Shown here: positions 29,487 to 38,553 of the stretch, in pieces
How the letters are laid out: each line of letters starts with the position of its first letter
Position numbering within the stretch: the stretch's first letter is position 1
Assembly (NCBI GenBank): GCA_963829585.1
Contig: CAWHJD010000028.1
Location: 124,001-188,000, forward strand
From: Sva-07 sp963829585
GTDB taxonomy: Bacteria > Actinomycetota > Acidimicrobiia > Acidimicrobiales > Ilumatobacteraceae
Reading direction: 5' to 3'
DNA length: 64,000 nt
Made by a program: the position numbers and the translations under genes
Notes under the pieces: generated by a model
Databases searched by the model: none
What the model was told of the DNA's origin: nothing
Seen by the model: only the letters and a program-made list of their open reading frames with translations

Positions 29487-30689
29487 ATGCAGAGCACCGC
29501 GAACACGGGAATGGTCGGACCACTGGACGGCGTGAAGGTACTCGACTTCTCGGTGATGATCTCGGGACCGCTCGCGGCGATGATGCTGGCCGACCAGGGG
29601 GCTGACGTCATCAAGGTCGAATCGCCGGGCCTCGGCGACATCATGCGGTTCCTCGGCACCAACAAGGGAGGCATGACCGGCATCTTCGCGAACAACAATC
29701 GCGGCAAGCGCTCGATCGTGGTCGACCTCAAACAGGCTGCCGGCACGGACCTGGTGCGCCGACTCGTCGAGGACGCCGACGTGCTCATCCAGAACTTCCG
29801 GCCGGGTGCGATGGACCGGCTCGGGCTCGGCTACGACGACGTGAAGGCGATCAATCCCGACCTCGTCTACACCTCGATCTCCGGCTACGGGCAGGACGGC
29901 CCGTACAGCACCCGCCGGGTGTACGACAACGTGATCCAGGCGGCGTCCGGTCTGGCGAGTGTGCAGGGCGATCCGGCGACGGGCGAGCCGTCGCTCTACC
30001 GGACACTCATCTGCGACAAGACGACGGCCTACACGGCGGCGCAGGCGATCACGGCCGCGCTGTTCGCACGCGCCTCGGGCAGGGCCGCCGGCCAGCACAT
30101 CGAACTGGCGATGCTCGACACGGCGATCGCCTTCATGTGGCCCGACTCGGCGATGGATGCCGCGCTGCTCGACGACGACGTGATGCGGGCGCCGACGATC
30201 GCTGCCAACTACGCCATCACCCGACTCGCCGACGGATTCGCAGCGGCGTCGCCGGTCACCGACTCGGAGTTCCGCGGGCTGTGCGCGGCGCTCGGGGTTC
30301 CCGAGGTGGCCGACGATCCTCGGTTCGCCGACGTGATGGCGAGGATGGCGAACCTCGGCGCGATGGCGGAACTGCTCATCGACGCCGCCACGGCGTGCTC
30401 CCTCGACGACTTCACCACCCGCTCGGTCGAACACGACGTCCCGGCGTCGAAGATCACGTCGCTCGAGGAGATCCACGACGATCCGCAAGTGGTCCACAAC
30501 GGCGTGTTCGTCGAACGCGACCACCCGCTCGCCGGACGCGTGCGAGAGCCGCGAGCCGCCGCCCGACTCTCGGCCACACCGCAACGGGTGAGCGTCCACG
30601 CGCCCGCATTCGGCCAGCACAGCGACGACATCGTCACCGAAATGGGCCTCGATGCCGCAGCACTGCGCGCTGCCGGCATCATCTTCTGA
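29487..30689 (+). CDS. Family III CoA-transferase (CaiB/BaiF type)
   Basis: About 400 residues of the CaiB/BaiF family, which moves CoA between carboxylic acids. The N-terminal GPLDGVKVLDFSVMISGPLAAMMLADQGADVIKVE, the YTSISGYGQDGPY segment and the LAMLDTAIAFMWPD stretch carrying the active-site Asp are typical. The ATG at 29487 is a compromise; in-frame starts also lie at 29463 (GTG), 29478 and 29511. It follows the amidohydrolase by 66 bases, and its stop is one base from the convergent serine hydrolase gene. Confidence 0.87.
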   Translation: MQSTANTGMVGPLDGVKVLDFSVMISGPLAAMMLADQGADVIKVESPGLGDIMRFLGTNKGGMTGIFANNNRGKRSIVVDLKQAAGTDLVRRLVEDADVLIQNFRPGAMDRLGLGYDDVKAINPDLVYTSISGYGQDGPYSTRRVYDNVIQAASGLASVQGDPATGEPSLYRTLICDKTTAYTAAQAITAALFARASGRAAGQHIELAMLDTAIAFMWPDSAMDAALLDDDVMRAPTIAANYAITRLADGFAAASPVTDSEFRGLCAALGVPEVADDPRFADVMARMANLGAMAELLIDAATACSLDDFTTRSVEHDVPASKITSLEEIHDDPQVVHNGVFVERDHPLAGRVREPRAAARLSATPQRVSVHAPAFGQHSDDIVTEMGLDAAALRAAGIIF

Positions 30690-30690
30690 G

Positions 30691-31950
30691 TCAGCCGGCG
30701 ACGAAGCCTCCGGCCGCGAGCGCACGGTCGACGATGGCTGCGAGCCGCACCGTGTCACTCGGATTCTCGCCGCTCACGGTGACGGCCCAGGTGACGTTGT
30801 CGGCACGATCGAAGACCATGGCGTGCGTGCTCTCGACGGTGCCGGTGTGGCCGGCAGCTCCACCGCCGTAGAGGATCAGGCCCATCCCGTAACCGCGATC
30901 CGGCGCGGCCGCGTCGGTCACGCCGGTCTTCATCGCCGCCACCGTCGCCGGGTCCAACGGCTTCCATCCGGGGGTGGCGGCGTCGAGTGAATCGATGATC
31001 TTCACGAGGTCCGACGGCGTCGCCACCCAGGCCCCGGCCGCGCCGAGCACCTCCATGTAGTTGCGGCCCGGCACCGTGCGATGTTCCGTTTCGCCCGGGC
31101 CGGGGTCGTAGGTCGGGGCCAGCCGCATCCCCGAGATCCCGAGCGGCGTCAGCAGGCGTTCGTACACGACCTGCTCGTACGGCTGCCCCGTGAGGTGCTC
31201 GATCAGCAGGCCGAGCACGCAGTAGTTCATGTTGCTGTAGCGGAACCCGGCGCCCGACAACGACCGGCCGAGCCCCACCGCAGCGGCTTCGTTGCACGAG
31301 CCCACCTGATTGCGGAAGAAGATGTTCTCGTACTGCGCGAACCCGGACGTGTGTGTCAGGAGCTGGCGCACGGTGATGGCGGCAACGGCAGGGCTCGGCG
31401 CGGCGATCCCGACGTCGTTCGCGACAAGCGCCCCGACGGGTTCGTCGAGACCGACGAGACCTTCCTCGACGAGCTGCAGCACCGTGATCGCCGTGATGGT
31501 CTTGGAGATGCTGGCGATACGGAAGACGTCGGTCGTGGTGACCGCGTCGGGCGTGTCGGGAACGCGCGCGCCGAATGCTGCCGTGTGGACGATCTCGCCG
31601 TCGATCGCCACTGCGACCGACACCGCATCAGAGCCCCCGCCGAGCACCGATCGGATGATCTCGTCGTCGAAGGCCGCCCAGCCGGTCGGCGCCGGCTCGT
31701 CGACGTCGTCCGGGGATCCACTCCCCGGGAGGGGTGCGATCGTCACCCTCGTGACGCTGTAACCCGGGAACGGCAACGGGTCGCGATCTGCGATGTCGAT
31801 CAACTCGGTCGTCGACGGGCCGACCGACGACACCGGCGCGGCCGACGCGGCCGGCCCTTCGGACTCCGCGGTGGGGGCCGAACACGCGCACAGTGCGACG
31901 CCCACCGCGACGATTGCCGCGAGATGGTGTCGTCGAACTGCTCGGTGCAC
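30691..31950 (-). CDS. Beta-lactamase class C-type serine hydrolase, lipoprotein
   Basis: A 419-residue exported protein with signal peptide and lipobox region VALCAC (Cys about residue 23), a Ser/Pro/Thr linker, then a class C beta-lactamase/esterase fold. Catalytic motifs are S-x-x-K in IASISKT, Y-x-N in YSNMNY, and HTG in AGHTGTVES. Proteins of this group include D-aminopeptidases, esterases and penicillin-binding-like hydrolases; true beta-lactamase activity cannot be assumed. It begins at a GTG downstream of the ku-ligD pair on the same strand, 48 bases after ligD ends. Confidence 0.83.
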   Translation of the reverse strand: MHRAVRRHHLAAIVAVGVALCACSAPTAESEGPAASAAPVSSVGPSTTELIDIADRDPLPFPGYSVTRVTIAPLPGSGSPDDVDEPAPTGWAAFDDEIIRSVLGGGSDAVSVAVAIDGEIVHTAAFGARVPDTPDAVTTTDVFRIASISKTITAITVLQLVEEGLVGLDEPVGALVANDVGIAAPSPAVAAITVRQLLTHTSGFAQYENIFFRNQVGSCNEAAAVGLGRSLSGAGFRYSNMNYCVLGLLIEHLTGQPYEQVVYERLLTPLGISGMRLAPTYDPGPGETEHRTVPGRNYMEVLGAAGAWVATPSDLVKIIDSLDAATPGWKPLDPATVAAMKTGVTDAAAPDRGYGMGLILYGGGAAGHTGTVESTHAMVFDRADNVTWAVTVSGENPSDTVRLAAIVDRALAAGGFVAG

Positions 31951-31998
31951 CCCGCCATGATGACCCGTCCACGTGCCGCCGCGGCGGCACCCGTGAAC

Positions 31999-32902
31999 TC
32001 AGGAAGCAGTGGGCAGACGCTGCTCCAGCGTGAGGACGGACGCGAAGAGATCGCCGAACTCAGCGACACGCTGGAGCACGTCGGCGGCCTCGAATCGCAA
32101 CTCGACCCGGTCGTCAGCGCACTGCTCGACCTCCTCCCACGTCACCGGCGTCGACACAGTCGGATCGTGACGGGCCCGCAGCGAGTACGGCGCGATCGTC
32201 GTCTTGTGGAACGAGTTCTGGCTCCAGTCGACGAACACCTTGCCGGGACGCTCGACCTTCGCCATCACGGTGGTCACCCGTCCCGGCATCTGGCGCTCCA
32301 TCACCTGGCCGACGGCGAGGGCGAAGTCGGCGGTCGCATCGTGGGAGACCCCCGGCGTGTTGAGCGGGACGTACAGCTGGAGGCCCTTCGATCCCGACGT
32401 CTTGCAGCACCCCTGCAAGCCGACGGAATCGAGCACCGCTCGCACTCCCAGCACCACCTCGCAGCACTCGACGATCGAGGTCTGAGGACCGGGATCGAAG
32501 TCGAAGACGAGGGTGCGAGGTGTGTCGAGGTCGGCGGCGAGTGCCATCGGGGCATGGATCTCGATCGCCGCGAGGTTCGCGGCCCACACCATCGCCGCGG
32601 GCTCCTCGATCCGGCAGTACTCGATACCGCCGCGGCGATCGCCCGGCCCGAGCGCGACGGGCACCCAGTCCGGCCGGTGCGTCGGGACAGCGCTTCTCGA
32701 AGAACCCGTCCTTGTCGGTGCCGTCGGGATACCGCCGGAACGTGATGCAACGCCCCGCCAGGTGCGGGACGATCCAGGGTGCGATTCGGGCGTGATAGTC
32801 GACGACCTCGGCCTTGGTGAACCCCGACGGGTAGAGCACCTTGTCGAGGTTGGTCAGTCGAACGGTGCGGCCGTCGACGTCGACCTCGATCGGTGTTGCC
32901 AT
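31999..32902 (-). CDS. NHEJ polymerase/primase domain protein (LigD PolDom), one frameshift
   Basis: About 300 residues matching the polymerase domain of LigD, which fills gaps and adds nucleotides during non-homologous end joining. Visible motifs are RLTNLDKVLYP near the N terminus, FRRYPDGTDKDGFFEKRCP, the catalytic Asp motif VFDFDPGP, and KTSGSKGLQLYVPL. No ligase or nuclease domain is fused, so joining must rely on a separate ATP-dependent ligase. The frame shifts near 32690: after FFEKRCP the next family segment HRPDWVPVALG is in another frame. It follows ku by 18 bases on the same strand. Confidence 0.87.
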
Positions 32903-32920
32903 CTCCCGTGCGACCGAACG

Positions 32921-33751
32921 TCAGGCCGACTTCTTCTTGGCTGCAGCCTTCTTCGCAGGATGCCGGCTCCGGGCTTCCTTGGCGGCAGCGACGCTCGCTT
33001 CGAGGGCCGCCATGATGTCGACGACCTTCGGCTTCTCGCTCGCCACCTCGGGCAGCTCGAACTCCTCGCCGTCGGCCTTCATCTGGATGAGGGCCATGAC
33101 TTCCTCGCGGTACTCGTCGTGGTACTTCTCGGGTTCGAAGGCGGACTCCAGCGACGCGACGAGCGCTTCGGCCATCGCGACCTCCTTGTCGTTCACCTCG
33201 ACGGAATCGAGACCCTGCAATTCGTCGATGTCGGCCGGATCGAGCACTTCGTCGGCGTAGGCGAGCGTCGACATCACCAGCCGACCGTCCTCGGCGCGGA
33301 TCGCTGCGGTGTACTGCTTGTTGCGCATGACGAACCGTCCGATGGCCACCTTGCCGCTGGCCTCCATCGCCCGGGCGAGCAGCACGTACGGCTTCGGCGG
33401 GCCGTCGGGAGCCAGGTGGTAGGCGGTGTCGAAGTACACGGGGTCGATGTCCGCGAGATCGACGAACTCCTCGAGGTCGATCGACTTGGTCGCGACGGGC
33501 ATGAACGGCTCGAGCTCCTCGGGGTCGACCACCACGTAGCGGCCCTTCGAGATCTCGTAGCCCTTGACGATGTGGTCGTCGCCGACCTCCTCACCGGTCT
33601 CGGCGTTGACCTTGCGATACCGGATGCGCGCCAGGTTACGTTCGTCGAGCTGGTTGAACGAGACGCTCTGGCGGCGCACCGCGTTGAACAGCTTGACCGG
33701 GATCGCCACCAAGCCGAACGAGATGGTCCCACTCCACACAGGCCGTGCCAT
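32921..33751 (-). CDS. ku: Ku DNA end-binding protein
   Basis: A 276-residue bacterial Ku, which forms a homodimeric ring on broken DNA ends and recruits LigD. It begins MARPVWSGTISFGLVAIPVKLF, the standard Ku N terminus; the ATG at 33751 is chosen over an upstream GTG at 33769. The core includes RYRKVNAETGEEV and the EVNDKEVAMAEALV segment. The C terminus is a short lysine-rich tail (HPAKKAAAKKKSA), as in several actinobacterial Ku proteins where it helps DNA binding or sliding. Order ku then ligD on the minus strand indicates an NHEJ operon. Confidence 0.95.
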   Translation of the reverse strand: MARPVWSGTISFGLVAIPVKLFNAVRRQSVSFNQLDERNLARIRYRKVNAETGEEVGDDHIVKGYEISKGRYVVVDPEELEPFMPVATKSIDLEEFVDLADIDPVYFDTAYHLAPDGPPKPYVLLARAMEASGKVAIGRFVMRNKQYTAAIRAEDGRLVMSTLAYADEVLDPADIDELQGLDSVEVNDKEVAMAEALVASLESAFEPEKYHDEYREEVMALIQMKADGEEFELPEVASEKPKVVDIMAALEASVAAAKEARSRHPAKKAAAKKKSA

Positions 33752-33777
33752 ACGCAGAGTCAACCACACCGTCAGGT

Positions 33778-34656
33778 TCAGGGGGAGGCGAGAATTGCGC
33801 GGGGGACGATGTCCATACCGAAGCCGGTGAGGATCGCCAGGTAGAGCAGACCCGTCGCAGCCATGACGGCGGAGTAGTAGCGCTCACGCAGCGCGGCCTT
33901 GGTGATGAAGATCAGGATGATGGTGGTCAGGGAACACATGACCCACATCCAGCCGAGCATGCCGCCCCATCCATCGTCGACCGATCCGGTGAGCACGGCG
34001 ATCATGCCGGTCGGCAGCAGCATCACGAACACCTCGGCCGGCCACAGCCACTTGAGGGCGTCGACCATCTCGTTGAGCAGCACTCGCGGCAATCCGGGCT
34101 GGGTGAGGTACCAGTGCCCGAGCAGCATGCCGTCGGACAACGCTCCGATGAATGCAGCGCCCACGAGGGTTCGAGCGATCGCCACACCGGTGTTGCCGCC
34201 GGCGTCGATCGCCGCCGCGAGCAGCCCGATCGCCCCGATCAGCGCCGGAAGCAGATCGAGAATCGGCGGGAACTCGGGCCCCGCGTTCGAGCCGCCCTGG
34301 GGACCGTCGACCGGCGTGTCGACGGTGCGTTCGATGCCGGTCATCGCCGCGACGCGCTCGCTGCGACGGTCGTACTCGGCCCTCGCCCCGCTCACGCCGG
34401 CCGCCTTGCGGCGCAGCGACACGACCAGCGCGAACAGGCAGGTGATCATCACGCCGACCGACGCCGCCTCGCGAACGGGGACGACCCCGAACGCCAGACC
34501 GGCGGCGAGCGAGCCGGCGGCGAAACAGAAGTAGACGCCACGAAGCAGCCAGCCGTAGCCGAGGCTGGCGATTCGACGCCGGGTGGTGAACCAGCAGAAC
34601 AACATGCCGCCGGTCGCCCACTGGAGGAGCACGGTGGCGGCGTCGAGGCTGATCAC
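33778..34656 (-). CDS. Polytopic membrane protein of unknown function
   Basis: A 292-residue protein with about eight hydrophobic segments. The first is VLLQWATGGMLFCWF; a cytoplasmic-looking loop around residues 80-115 (RRKAAGVSGARAEYDRRSERVAA) divides the first three helices from the remaining five. No transport or enzymatic motif is recognised. Start is taken at the GTG at 34656, since a longer reading overlaps the divergent lipoprotein gene. It ends 26 bases before ku, so it may be the first gene of the NHEJ operon, but a role in repair is not implied by the sequence. Confidence 0.65.
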   Translation of the reverse strand: MISLDAATVLLQWATGGMLFCWFTTRRRIASLGYGWLLRGVYFCFAAGSLAAGLAFGVVPVREAASVGVMITCLFALVVSLRRKAAGVSGARAEYDRRSERVAAMTGIERTVDTPVDGPQGGSNAGPEFPPILDLLPALIGAIGLLAAAIDAGGNTGVAIARTLVGAAFIGALSDGMLLGHWYLTQPGLPRVLLNEMVDALKWLWPAEVFVMLLPTGMIAVLTGSVDDGWGGMLGWMWVMCSLTTIILIFITKAALRERYYSAVMAATGLLYLAILTGFGMDIVPRAILASP

Positions 34657-34691
34657 GCTGGACCACGGTAACGCCGTAGCCTGACGGCGCC

Positions 34692-35357
34692 ATGGCCACC
34701 CTCCGCCTGAATGTCCACTCCCGCCGACGCCGTGCGCGCACGCTCTCTGCGGTGCTGGTCGGCGCGTGGGTGCTCTCGGCATGCGCGACGGGCCAACGGC
34801 CGAGCTTCGATGCCGACCAGCCACTGTTGGCACCCACCGGAGATCCGGGCATCGATGCCGTCCTCGACCGCCTCGACGCCGTCGGCCTCGAGCAGTTCAC
34901 CGCCGGGTACACGATCCTCACCCGCCTCGGCGGTCAGCAGTCGACGGCCACCGTCGTCCAGGCCGAGAACAGCCGCCGCTCCGTGACCGTGAACGACGTG
35001 CGATACCTCAACGGCACCGGCAATCCTGCGACGTGCAACCTGACGACCGACGAGTGCGAGGCCGCGATCAACGACGCTCGCACGAGCGACGTCCAGGTGA
35101 CCCACGACTTCTACGGACCGAGCATCGCCCGGCGTCTGCGCGTCGACGCCGGCCGGCGACTCGACAACGCTCGCGCCTACGAGAGCACCATCGCCGGGCA
35201 GACGGCGACCTGCGCCGACGTTCCGGTATCGGGTGGAACCAAGACCTACTGCGCGCTCGACTCGGGGGTGCTGGCGCGGTACGACGGCGCCGATCTGGCG
35301 ATCGAACTCGTCTCGGTCACCGACGTGGCCGACGAAACCAAGTTCGAGACGAACTGA
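34692..35357 (+). CDS. Hypothetical lipoprotein
   Basis: A 221-residue protein with an Arg-rich N terminus and signal helix ending in the lipobox VLSAC (Cys about residue 31). The mature part begins with DADQPLLAPTGDPGIDAVLDRL and contains four Cys residues (CNLTTDEC, TCAD, YCAL) that could form two disulfides, consistent with export. No family recognised. It is divergent from the membrane protein gene (35-base gap). Confidence 0.6.
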   Translation: MATLRLNVHSRRRRARTLSAVLVGAWVLSACATGQRPSFDADQPLLAPTGDPGIDAVLDRLDAVGLEQFTAGYTILTRLGGQQSTATVVQAENSRRSVTVNDVRYLNGTGNPATCNLTTDECEAAINDARTSDVQVTHDFYGPSIARRLRVDAGRRLDNARAYESTIAGQTATCADVPVSGGTKTYCALDSGVLARYDGADLAIELVSVTDVADETKFETN

Positions 35358-35377
35358 ACACGGTGCCGCCTCCCGCA

Positions 35378-35426
35378 CTCTGTGTCAGCGACAACGCCTA
35401 CTTCGCGCGTCGTAGCTGACGCAGAG
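35378..35426. terminator. Convergent hairpin between lipoprotein and M24 peptidase genes
   Basis: Arms CTCTGTGTCAGC and GCTGACGCAGAG pair over 12 bases with one G-U pair. The hairpin lies between two convergent genes and is a plausible bidirectional terminator. Confidence 0.5.
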
Positions 35427-35464
35427 ATCGTCAGGTCGCTGTTCCGTGTCGGAGCACTGTCGCG

Positions 35465-36583
35465 TCAGGCGACGACGCCGACGAGGTCGTGGGAGGAGTC
35501 GTTGAGTGCGACCGGGCCGTCCTCGGTGGCCACGACGATGTCCTCGAGCCGCATGCCCCATCGACCGGGGATGTAGATGCCGGGCTCGATGCTGTACGCA
35601 TGGCCGGCCTCGATCGGCAGGCTGTTGCCCTCGACGATGTACGGGTCCTCGTGCTCCTCCATCCCGATGCCGTGGCCGGTGCGGTGGATGAAGAACTCGC
35701 CGTAGCCGGCCTCGTCGATGACCGCACGGGTCGCCCGATCGACCTCCTCGCACGGCGTGCCGACCACCCCGGCAGCGACACCGACGCGCTGCGCTTCGTG
35801 GAGCACGGCATAGGCATCGGCCACTTCGGCGGATGGTTCACCGGTGAAGACACAACGAGTCGTGTCGGAGCAGTAGCCGGCCATGGTGCCGCCGAAGTCG
35901 CACAGGACGATCTCGTTCTCGCGGATCACCCGGGACCCGGCGTGGTGGTGCGGGCTGGCCGCGTTCTCGCCCGCGGCCACGATGGCGAAGTTCACCTTGT
36001 CGTGGCCTTCCTCGATGATCCGGCGACTCAGGTGTGCCGACACCTCGGCCTCGGTCCGACCGACCAGGGGGATCTCGCCGCGCTGCAGCTCCGCGGCGAT
36101 GCGGTCGACGGCGGCGCCGGCTGCGGCGAGCGCGTCGATCTCGGCCGCATCCTTCGACATGCGCAACGGGCCCACCACGTCGACTGCCCGGCTGTACTCG
36201 GCACCGGGCATCTTCGCGAGCAGTTCGACGAGGAAGCGGGCCCACATCTGATCGCCCACGGCGATCCTCGAGGAGCCGGCAGCGAGACGGGCGACGATCG
36301 CCGTCGGGTCCTGCGTCTCACCCCACGGGAGGAGGTCGAACGCACCCGGAACCTCACGCACCCGCGGTGCCTCGAGTGCCGGGATGACCATCGTGGCGTC
36401 GCCGGTTCGGGGTACGACGAGCATCGTGAGGCGCTCCAACGGCATCGCCGTGTAGCCGGTGAGATACGGCAGGTCGTGGCCGACCGACAGCAACAGGGTG
36501 TCGATGCCACGCTCGGTCATCGCGCCGCGCACCCGAGCCAGGCGGTCGAGGTAGACGGACGAGTCGACGATGGCTGCACTCAT
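35465..36583 (-). CDS. Xaa-Pro aminopeptidase (M24B family)
   Basis: A 372-residue metalloaminopeptidase that removes an N-terminal residue preceding proline. The N-terminal creatinase-like domain includes HDLPYLTGYTAMPLERL. The catalytic pita-bread domain has metal ligands in VLCDFGGTMAGYCSDTTR (two Asp), HRTGHGIGMEEHE (His), SIEPGIY (Glu) and GMRLEDIVV (Glu). The ATG at 36583 fits the family; upstream is the divergent region containing repeat copy 3 and the mycoredoxin gene. Confidence 0.9.
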   Translation of the reverse strand: MSAAIVDSSVYLDRLARVRGAMTERGIDTLLLSVGHDLPYLTGYTAMPLERLTMLVVPRTGDATMVIPALEAPRVREVPGAFDLLPWGETQDPTAIVARLAAGSSRIAVGDQMWARFLVELLAKMPGAEYSRAVDVVGPLRMSKDAAEIDALAAAGAAVDRIAAELQRGEIPLVGRTEAEVSAHLSRRIIEEGHDKVNFAIVAAGENAASPHHHAGSRVIRENEIVLCDFGGTMAGYCSDTTRCVFTGEPSAEVADAYAVLHEAQRVGVAAGVVGTPCEEVDRATRAVIDEAGYGEFFIHRTGHGIGMEEHEDPYIVEGNSLPIEAGHAYSIEPGIYIPGRWGMRLEDIVVATEDGPVALNDSSHDLVGVVA

Positions 36584-36620
36584 CGAGCCAGTCTGCCAGC
36601 CGCTCGCATCCCTCCAATCC

Positions 36621-36670
36621 GTTTGCGTGACAGTTCCATTGGCCCGCCCCGACCGAACCGTCACGCAAAC
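36621..36670. repeat. 50-bp palindromic intergenic element, copy 3
   Basis: Ends are perfect 11-base inverted repeats, GTTTGCGTGAC and GTCACGCAAAC, with core TTGGC-CCGC-CCCGA. It lies in the divergent region between the M24 peptidase and mycoredoxin genes, so it could overlap either promoter. Both half-arms are of the TGAC type. Confidence 0.85.
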
Positions 36671-36737
36671 AGAGCGGTGGGGCAAACAGAGTGGCAGGGG
36701 GAGGGAATAGATCCCGGTGCCGGTCGTTGCAACCGGC

Positions 36738-37091
36738 ATGGCCGACGACGCAGCAACCGACACGAACGACACCGCGACCAGGATCGATCTCTACTGGAGG
36801 CCGGGGTGCGGGTTCTGCTCGATGCTGCAGCGCAAGCTCGACCAGCTCGGCATCGAACGTTTCGAGCACAACATCTGGGAGGACGCCGACGATGCCGCCA
36901 CCGTCCGCAGCCATGCGAACGGCAACGAGACGGTTCCCACCGTGGTCATCGGTGGCACCGGATTCGTCAATCCGTCGGCGCGAGAGCTCGTCGACTTCCT
37001 CACCGAGCAGCACCCCGACCTGCTCCCCGAGGGCTTCGAGCCGCCGCAACCCAGCGCCGTGAGCCGCCTCGCCGACAAGGTGTTCGGGTGA
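36738..37091 (+). CDS. Mycoredoxin-like glutaredoxin
   Basis: A 117-residue glutaredoxin-fold protein. The active site is WRPGCGFCSML (CGFC; mycoredoxin-1 usually has CGYC), with NETVPTVVIGG (cis-Pro) and GFVNPSARELVDFL. Mycoredoxins use mycothiol to reduce mixed disulfides on proteins. The C terminus extends beyond the fold by about 25 residues (ending SRLADKVFG). The ATG at 36738 is chosen over an upstream GTG at 36717. It heads a co-directional run into cbs, so it may belong to a sulfur/redox operon. Confidence 0.82.
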   Translation: MADDAATDTNDTATRIDLYWRPGCGFCSMLQRKLDQLGIERFEHNIWEDADDAATVRSHANGNETVPTVVIGGTGFVNPSARELVDFLTEQHPDLLPEGFEPPQPSAVSRLADKVFG

Positions 37092-37131
37092 CCCGTAGCG
37101 AGGACGACACGGGCCGGGTACTGTCGGCGCC

Positions 37132-38553
37132 ATGAGCGATCCTCGTCTCGTCGGGACCGAGATCGTCGACTCGGTCATCGACACCATCGGCAACACGCCC
37201 CTCGTTCGCCTCAAGCGACTCAGCGAACTCGAGGGCATCGAGTGCGTGTTCGCCATGAAGAACGAGAGCACGAACCCCGGCGGCTCGGCCAAGGACCGTC
37301 CCGCGCTCGAGATGATCCTCGCCGCCGAGCGTGACGGCCTCCTCCAGCCGGGCGGCACGATCGTCGAACCGACGAGCGGCAACACGGGAGTGGGGCTCGC
37401 AATCGTCGCAGCCCAGCGGGGGTACAAGTGCGTCTTCGTGATGACCGACAAGGTCGCTCCCGAGAAGGTCTCACTCCTCAAGGCATACGGCGCCGAGGTG
37501 GTCGTCTGCCCCGTGGCCGTCGAACCGGCCGATCCGGCGAGCTACTACAGCGTCGCCGAACGACTGACCAACGAGCTCGGCGCGTTCCGGCCGAACCAGT
37601 ACGAGAACCCGCACAACCCTGAGTCCCACGCCAAGACCACGGGGCCCGAGATCTGGCGCCAGACGGCCGGGCGGATCACCCACTTCGTTGCGGGCGCCGG
37701 CACGTGCGGTTCGATCACGGGTGTGGCGCGATATCTCAAGTCGATGAATCCCGATGTCAAGATCATCGCCGCGGATCCCGAGGGCTCGGTCTTCTCGGGC
37801 GGCTCCGGACGCCCGTACCTGGTGGAGGGCGTGGGTGAGGACTTCTTCCCCGCCGCCTGGGCCCCCGAACTCCTCGACGACATCATCGCCATCAGCGACG
37901 AGGAGAGCTTCCTCACGGCCCGGTACGTCTCCGAACGCGAGGGCATCCTGATCGGTGGATCGGGCGGGATGGCGGTGGCGGCGGCGATCAAGGTGGCCAA
38001 GGCCGCCGGCCCCGACGACGTCGTCGTGGTGTTCAATCCCGACTCCGGACGCGGCTACCTCTCACGAGTCTTCGACGACGCATGGATGGCGAACTTCGGA
38101 TTCCTCCGGGAGTGCGACCAGTGCGTCGGCGCCGTGCTCGACACCCGCAATGCCTCGATCGAGAACCTGCTGTACGTGAATCCACAACAGCTCGTCTCCG
38201 AGGCGATCGAACTGATGCGGTCGACCGGTGTGAGCCAGCTGCCGGTGTGCAAGAACACCCCGCCGTTCGCGGCGGCCGAGGTGTCGGGCTCGATCGACGA
38301 ACTGGAGTTGATGGAAGCCATCTACCGCGACCCGGGGGTCATGTCCACGCCGGTCGAGAAGGTGATGGGGCCCAAGCTCCCCACCATCGGTGTGGGCCAG
38401 AAACTCGAACGCGCCGTCGAGATGCTCGAGTCCGCTCCGGCCCTGCTGGTGCTCTCCGGCGGGCGCCCGTTGAGCGTGCTCACCCGCACCGACGTGCTCG
38501 CGTACTTCAGTGCCGTCGCCGAAGCAGCGCTGGAGGGATCCCACGGTGGGTGA
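37132..38553 (+). CDS. cbs: Cystathionine beta-synthase with C-terminal CBS-domain pair
   Basis: A 473-residue PLP enzyme that condenses serine and homocysteine to cystathionine. The N-terminal catalytic part shows DTIGNTPLVRL, the Schiff-base lysine in GGSAKDRP, PTSGNTGVGLA (cofactor phosphate loop) and GAGTCGSITGVARYLK. A pair of CBS domains follows from about residue 345 (NPQQLVSEAIELMRSTGVSQLPV to the end). There is no heme-binding N-terminal extension. It starts 40 bases after the mycoredoxin gene and overlaps the next gene by eight bases, indicating coupled expression with cystathionine lyase in reverse transsulfuration. Confidence 0.92.
   Translation: MSDPRLVGTEIVDSVIDTIGNTPLVRLKRLSELEGIECVFAMKNESTNPGGSAKDRPALEMILAAERDGLLQPGGTIVEPTSGNTGVGLAIVAAQRGYKCVFVMTDKVAPEKVSLLKAYGAEVVVCPVAVEPADPASYYSVAERLTNELGAFRPNQYENPHNPESHAKTTGPEIWRQTAGRITHFVAGAGTCGSITGVARYLKSMNPDVKIIAADPEGSVFSGGSGRPYLVEGVGEDFFPAAWAPELLDDIIAISDEESFLTARYVSEREGILIGGSGGMAVAAAIKVAKAAGPDDVVVVFNPDSGRGYLSRVFDDAWMANFGFLRECDQCVGAVLDTRNASIENLLYVNPQQLVSEAIELMRSTGVSQLPVCKNTPPFAAAEVSGSIDELELMEAIYRDPGVMSTPVEKVMGPKLPTIGVGQKLERAVEMLESAPALLVLSGGRPLSVLTRTDVLAYFSAVAEAALEGSHGG

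Noticed and set aside
28044..30758. A 904-residue minus-strand open frame
   Set aside because: It is antisense to the amidohydrolase and CoA-transferase genes; high GC keeps the opposite frame open. It is His/Arg/Val-rich with no motifs.
30691..31950. Calling the class C-type serine hydrolase an antibiotic-resistance beta-lactamase
   Set aside because: The fold is shared by esterases and peptidases; nothing here shows lactam hydrolysis.
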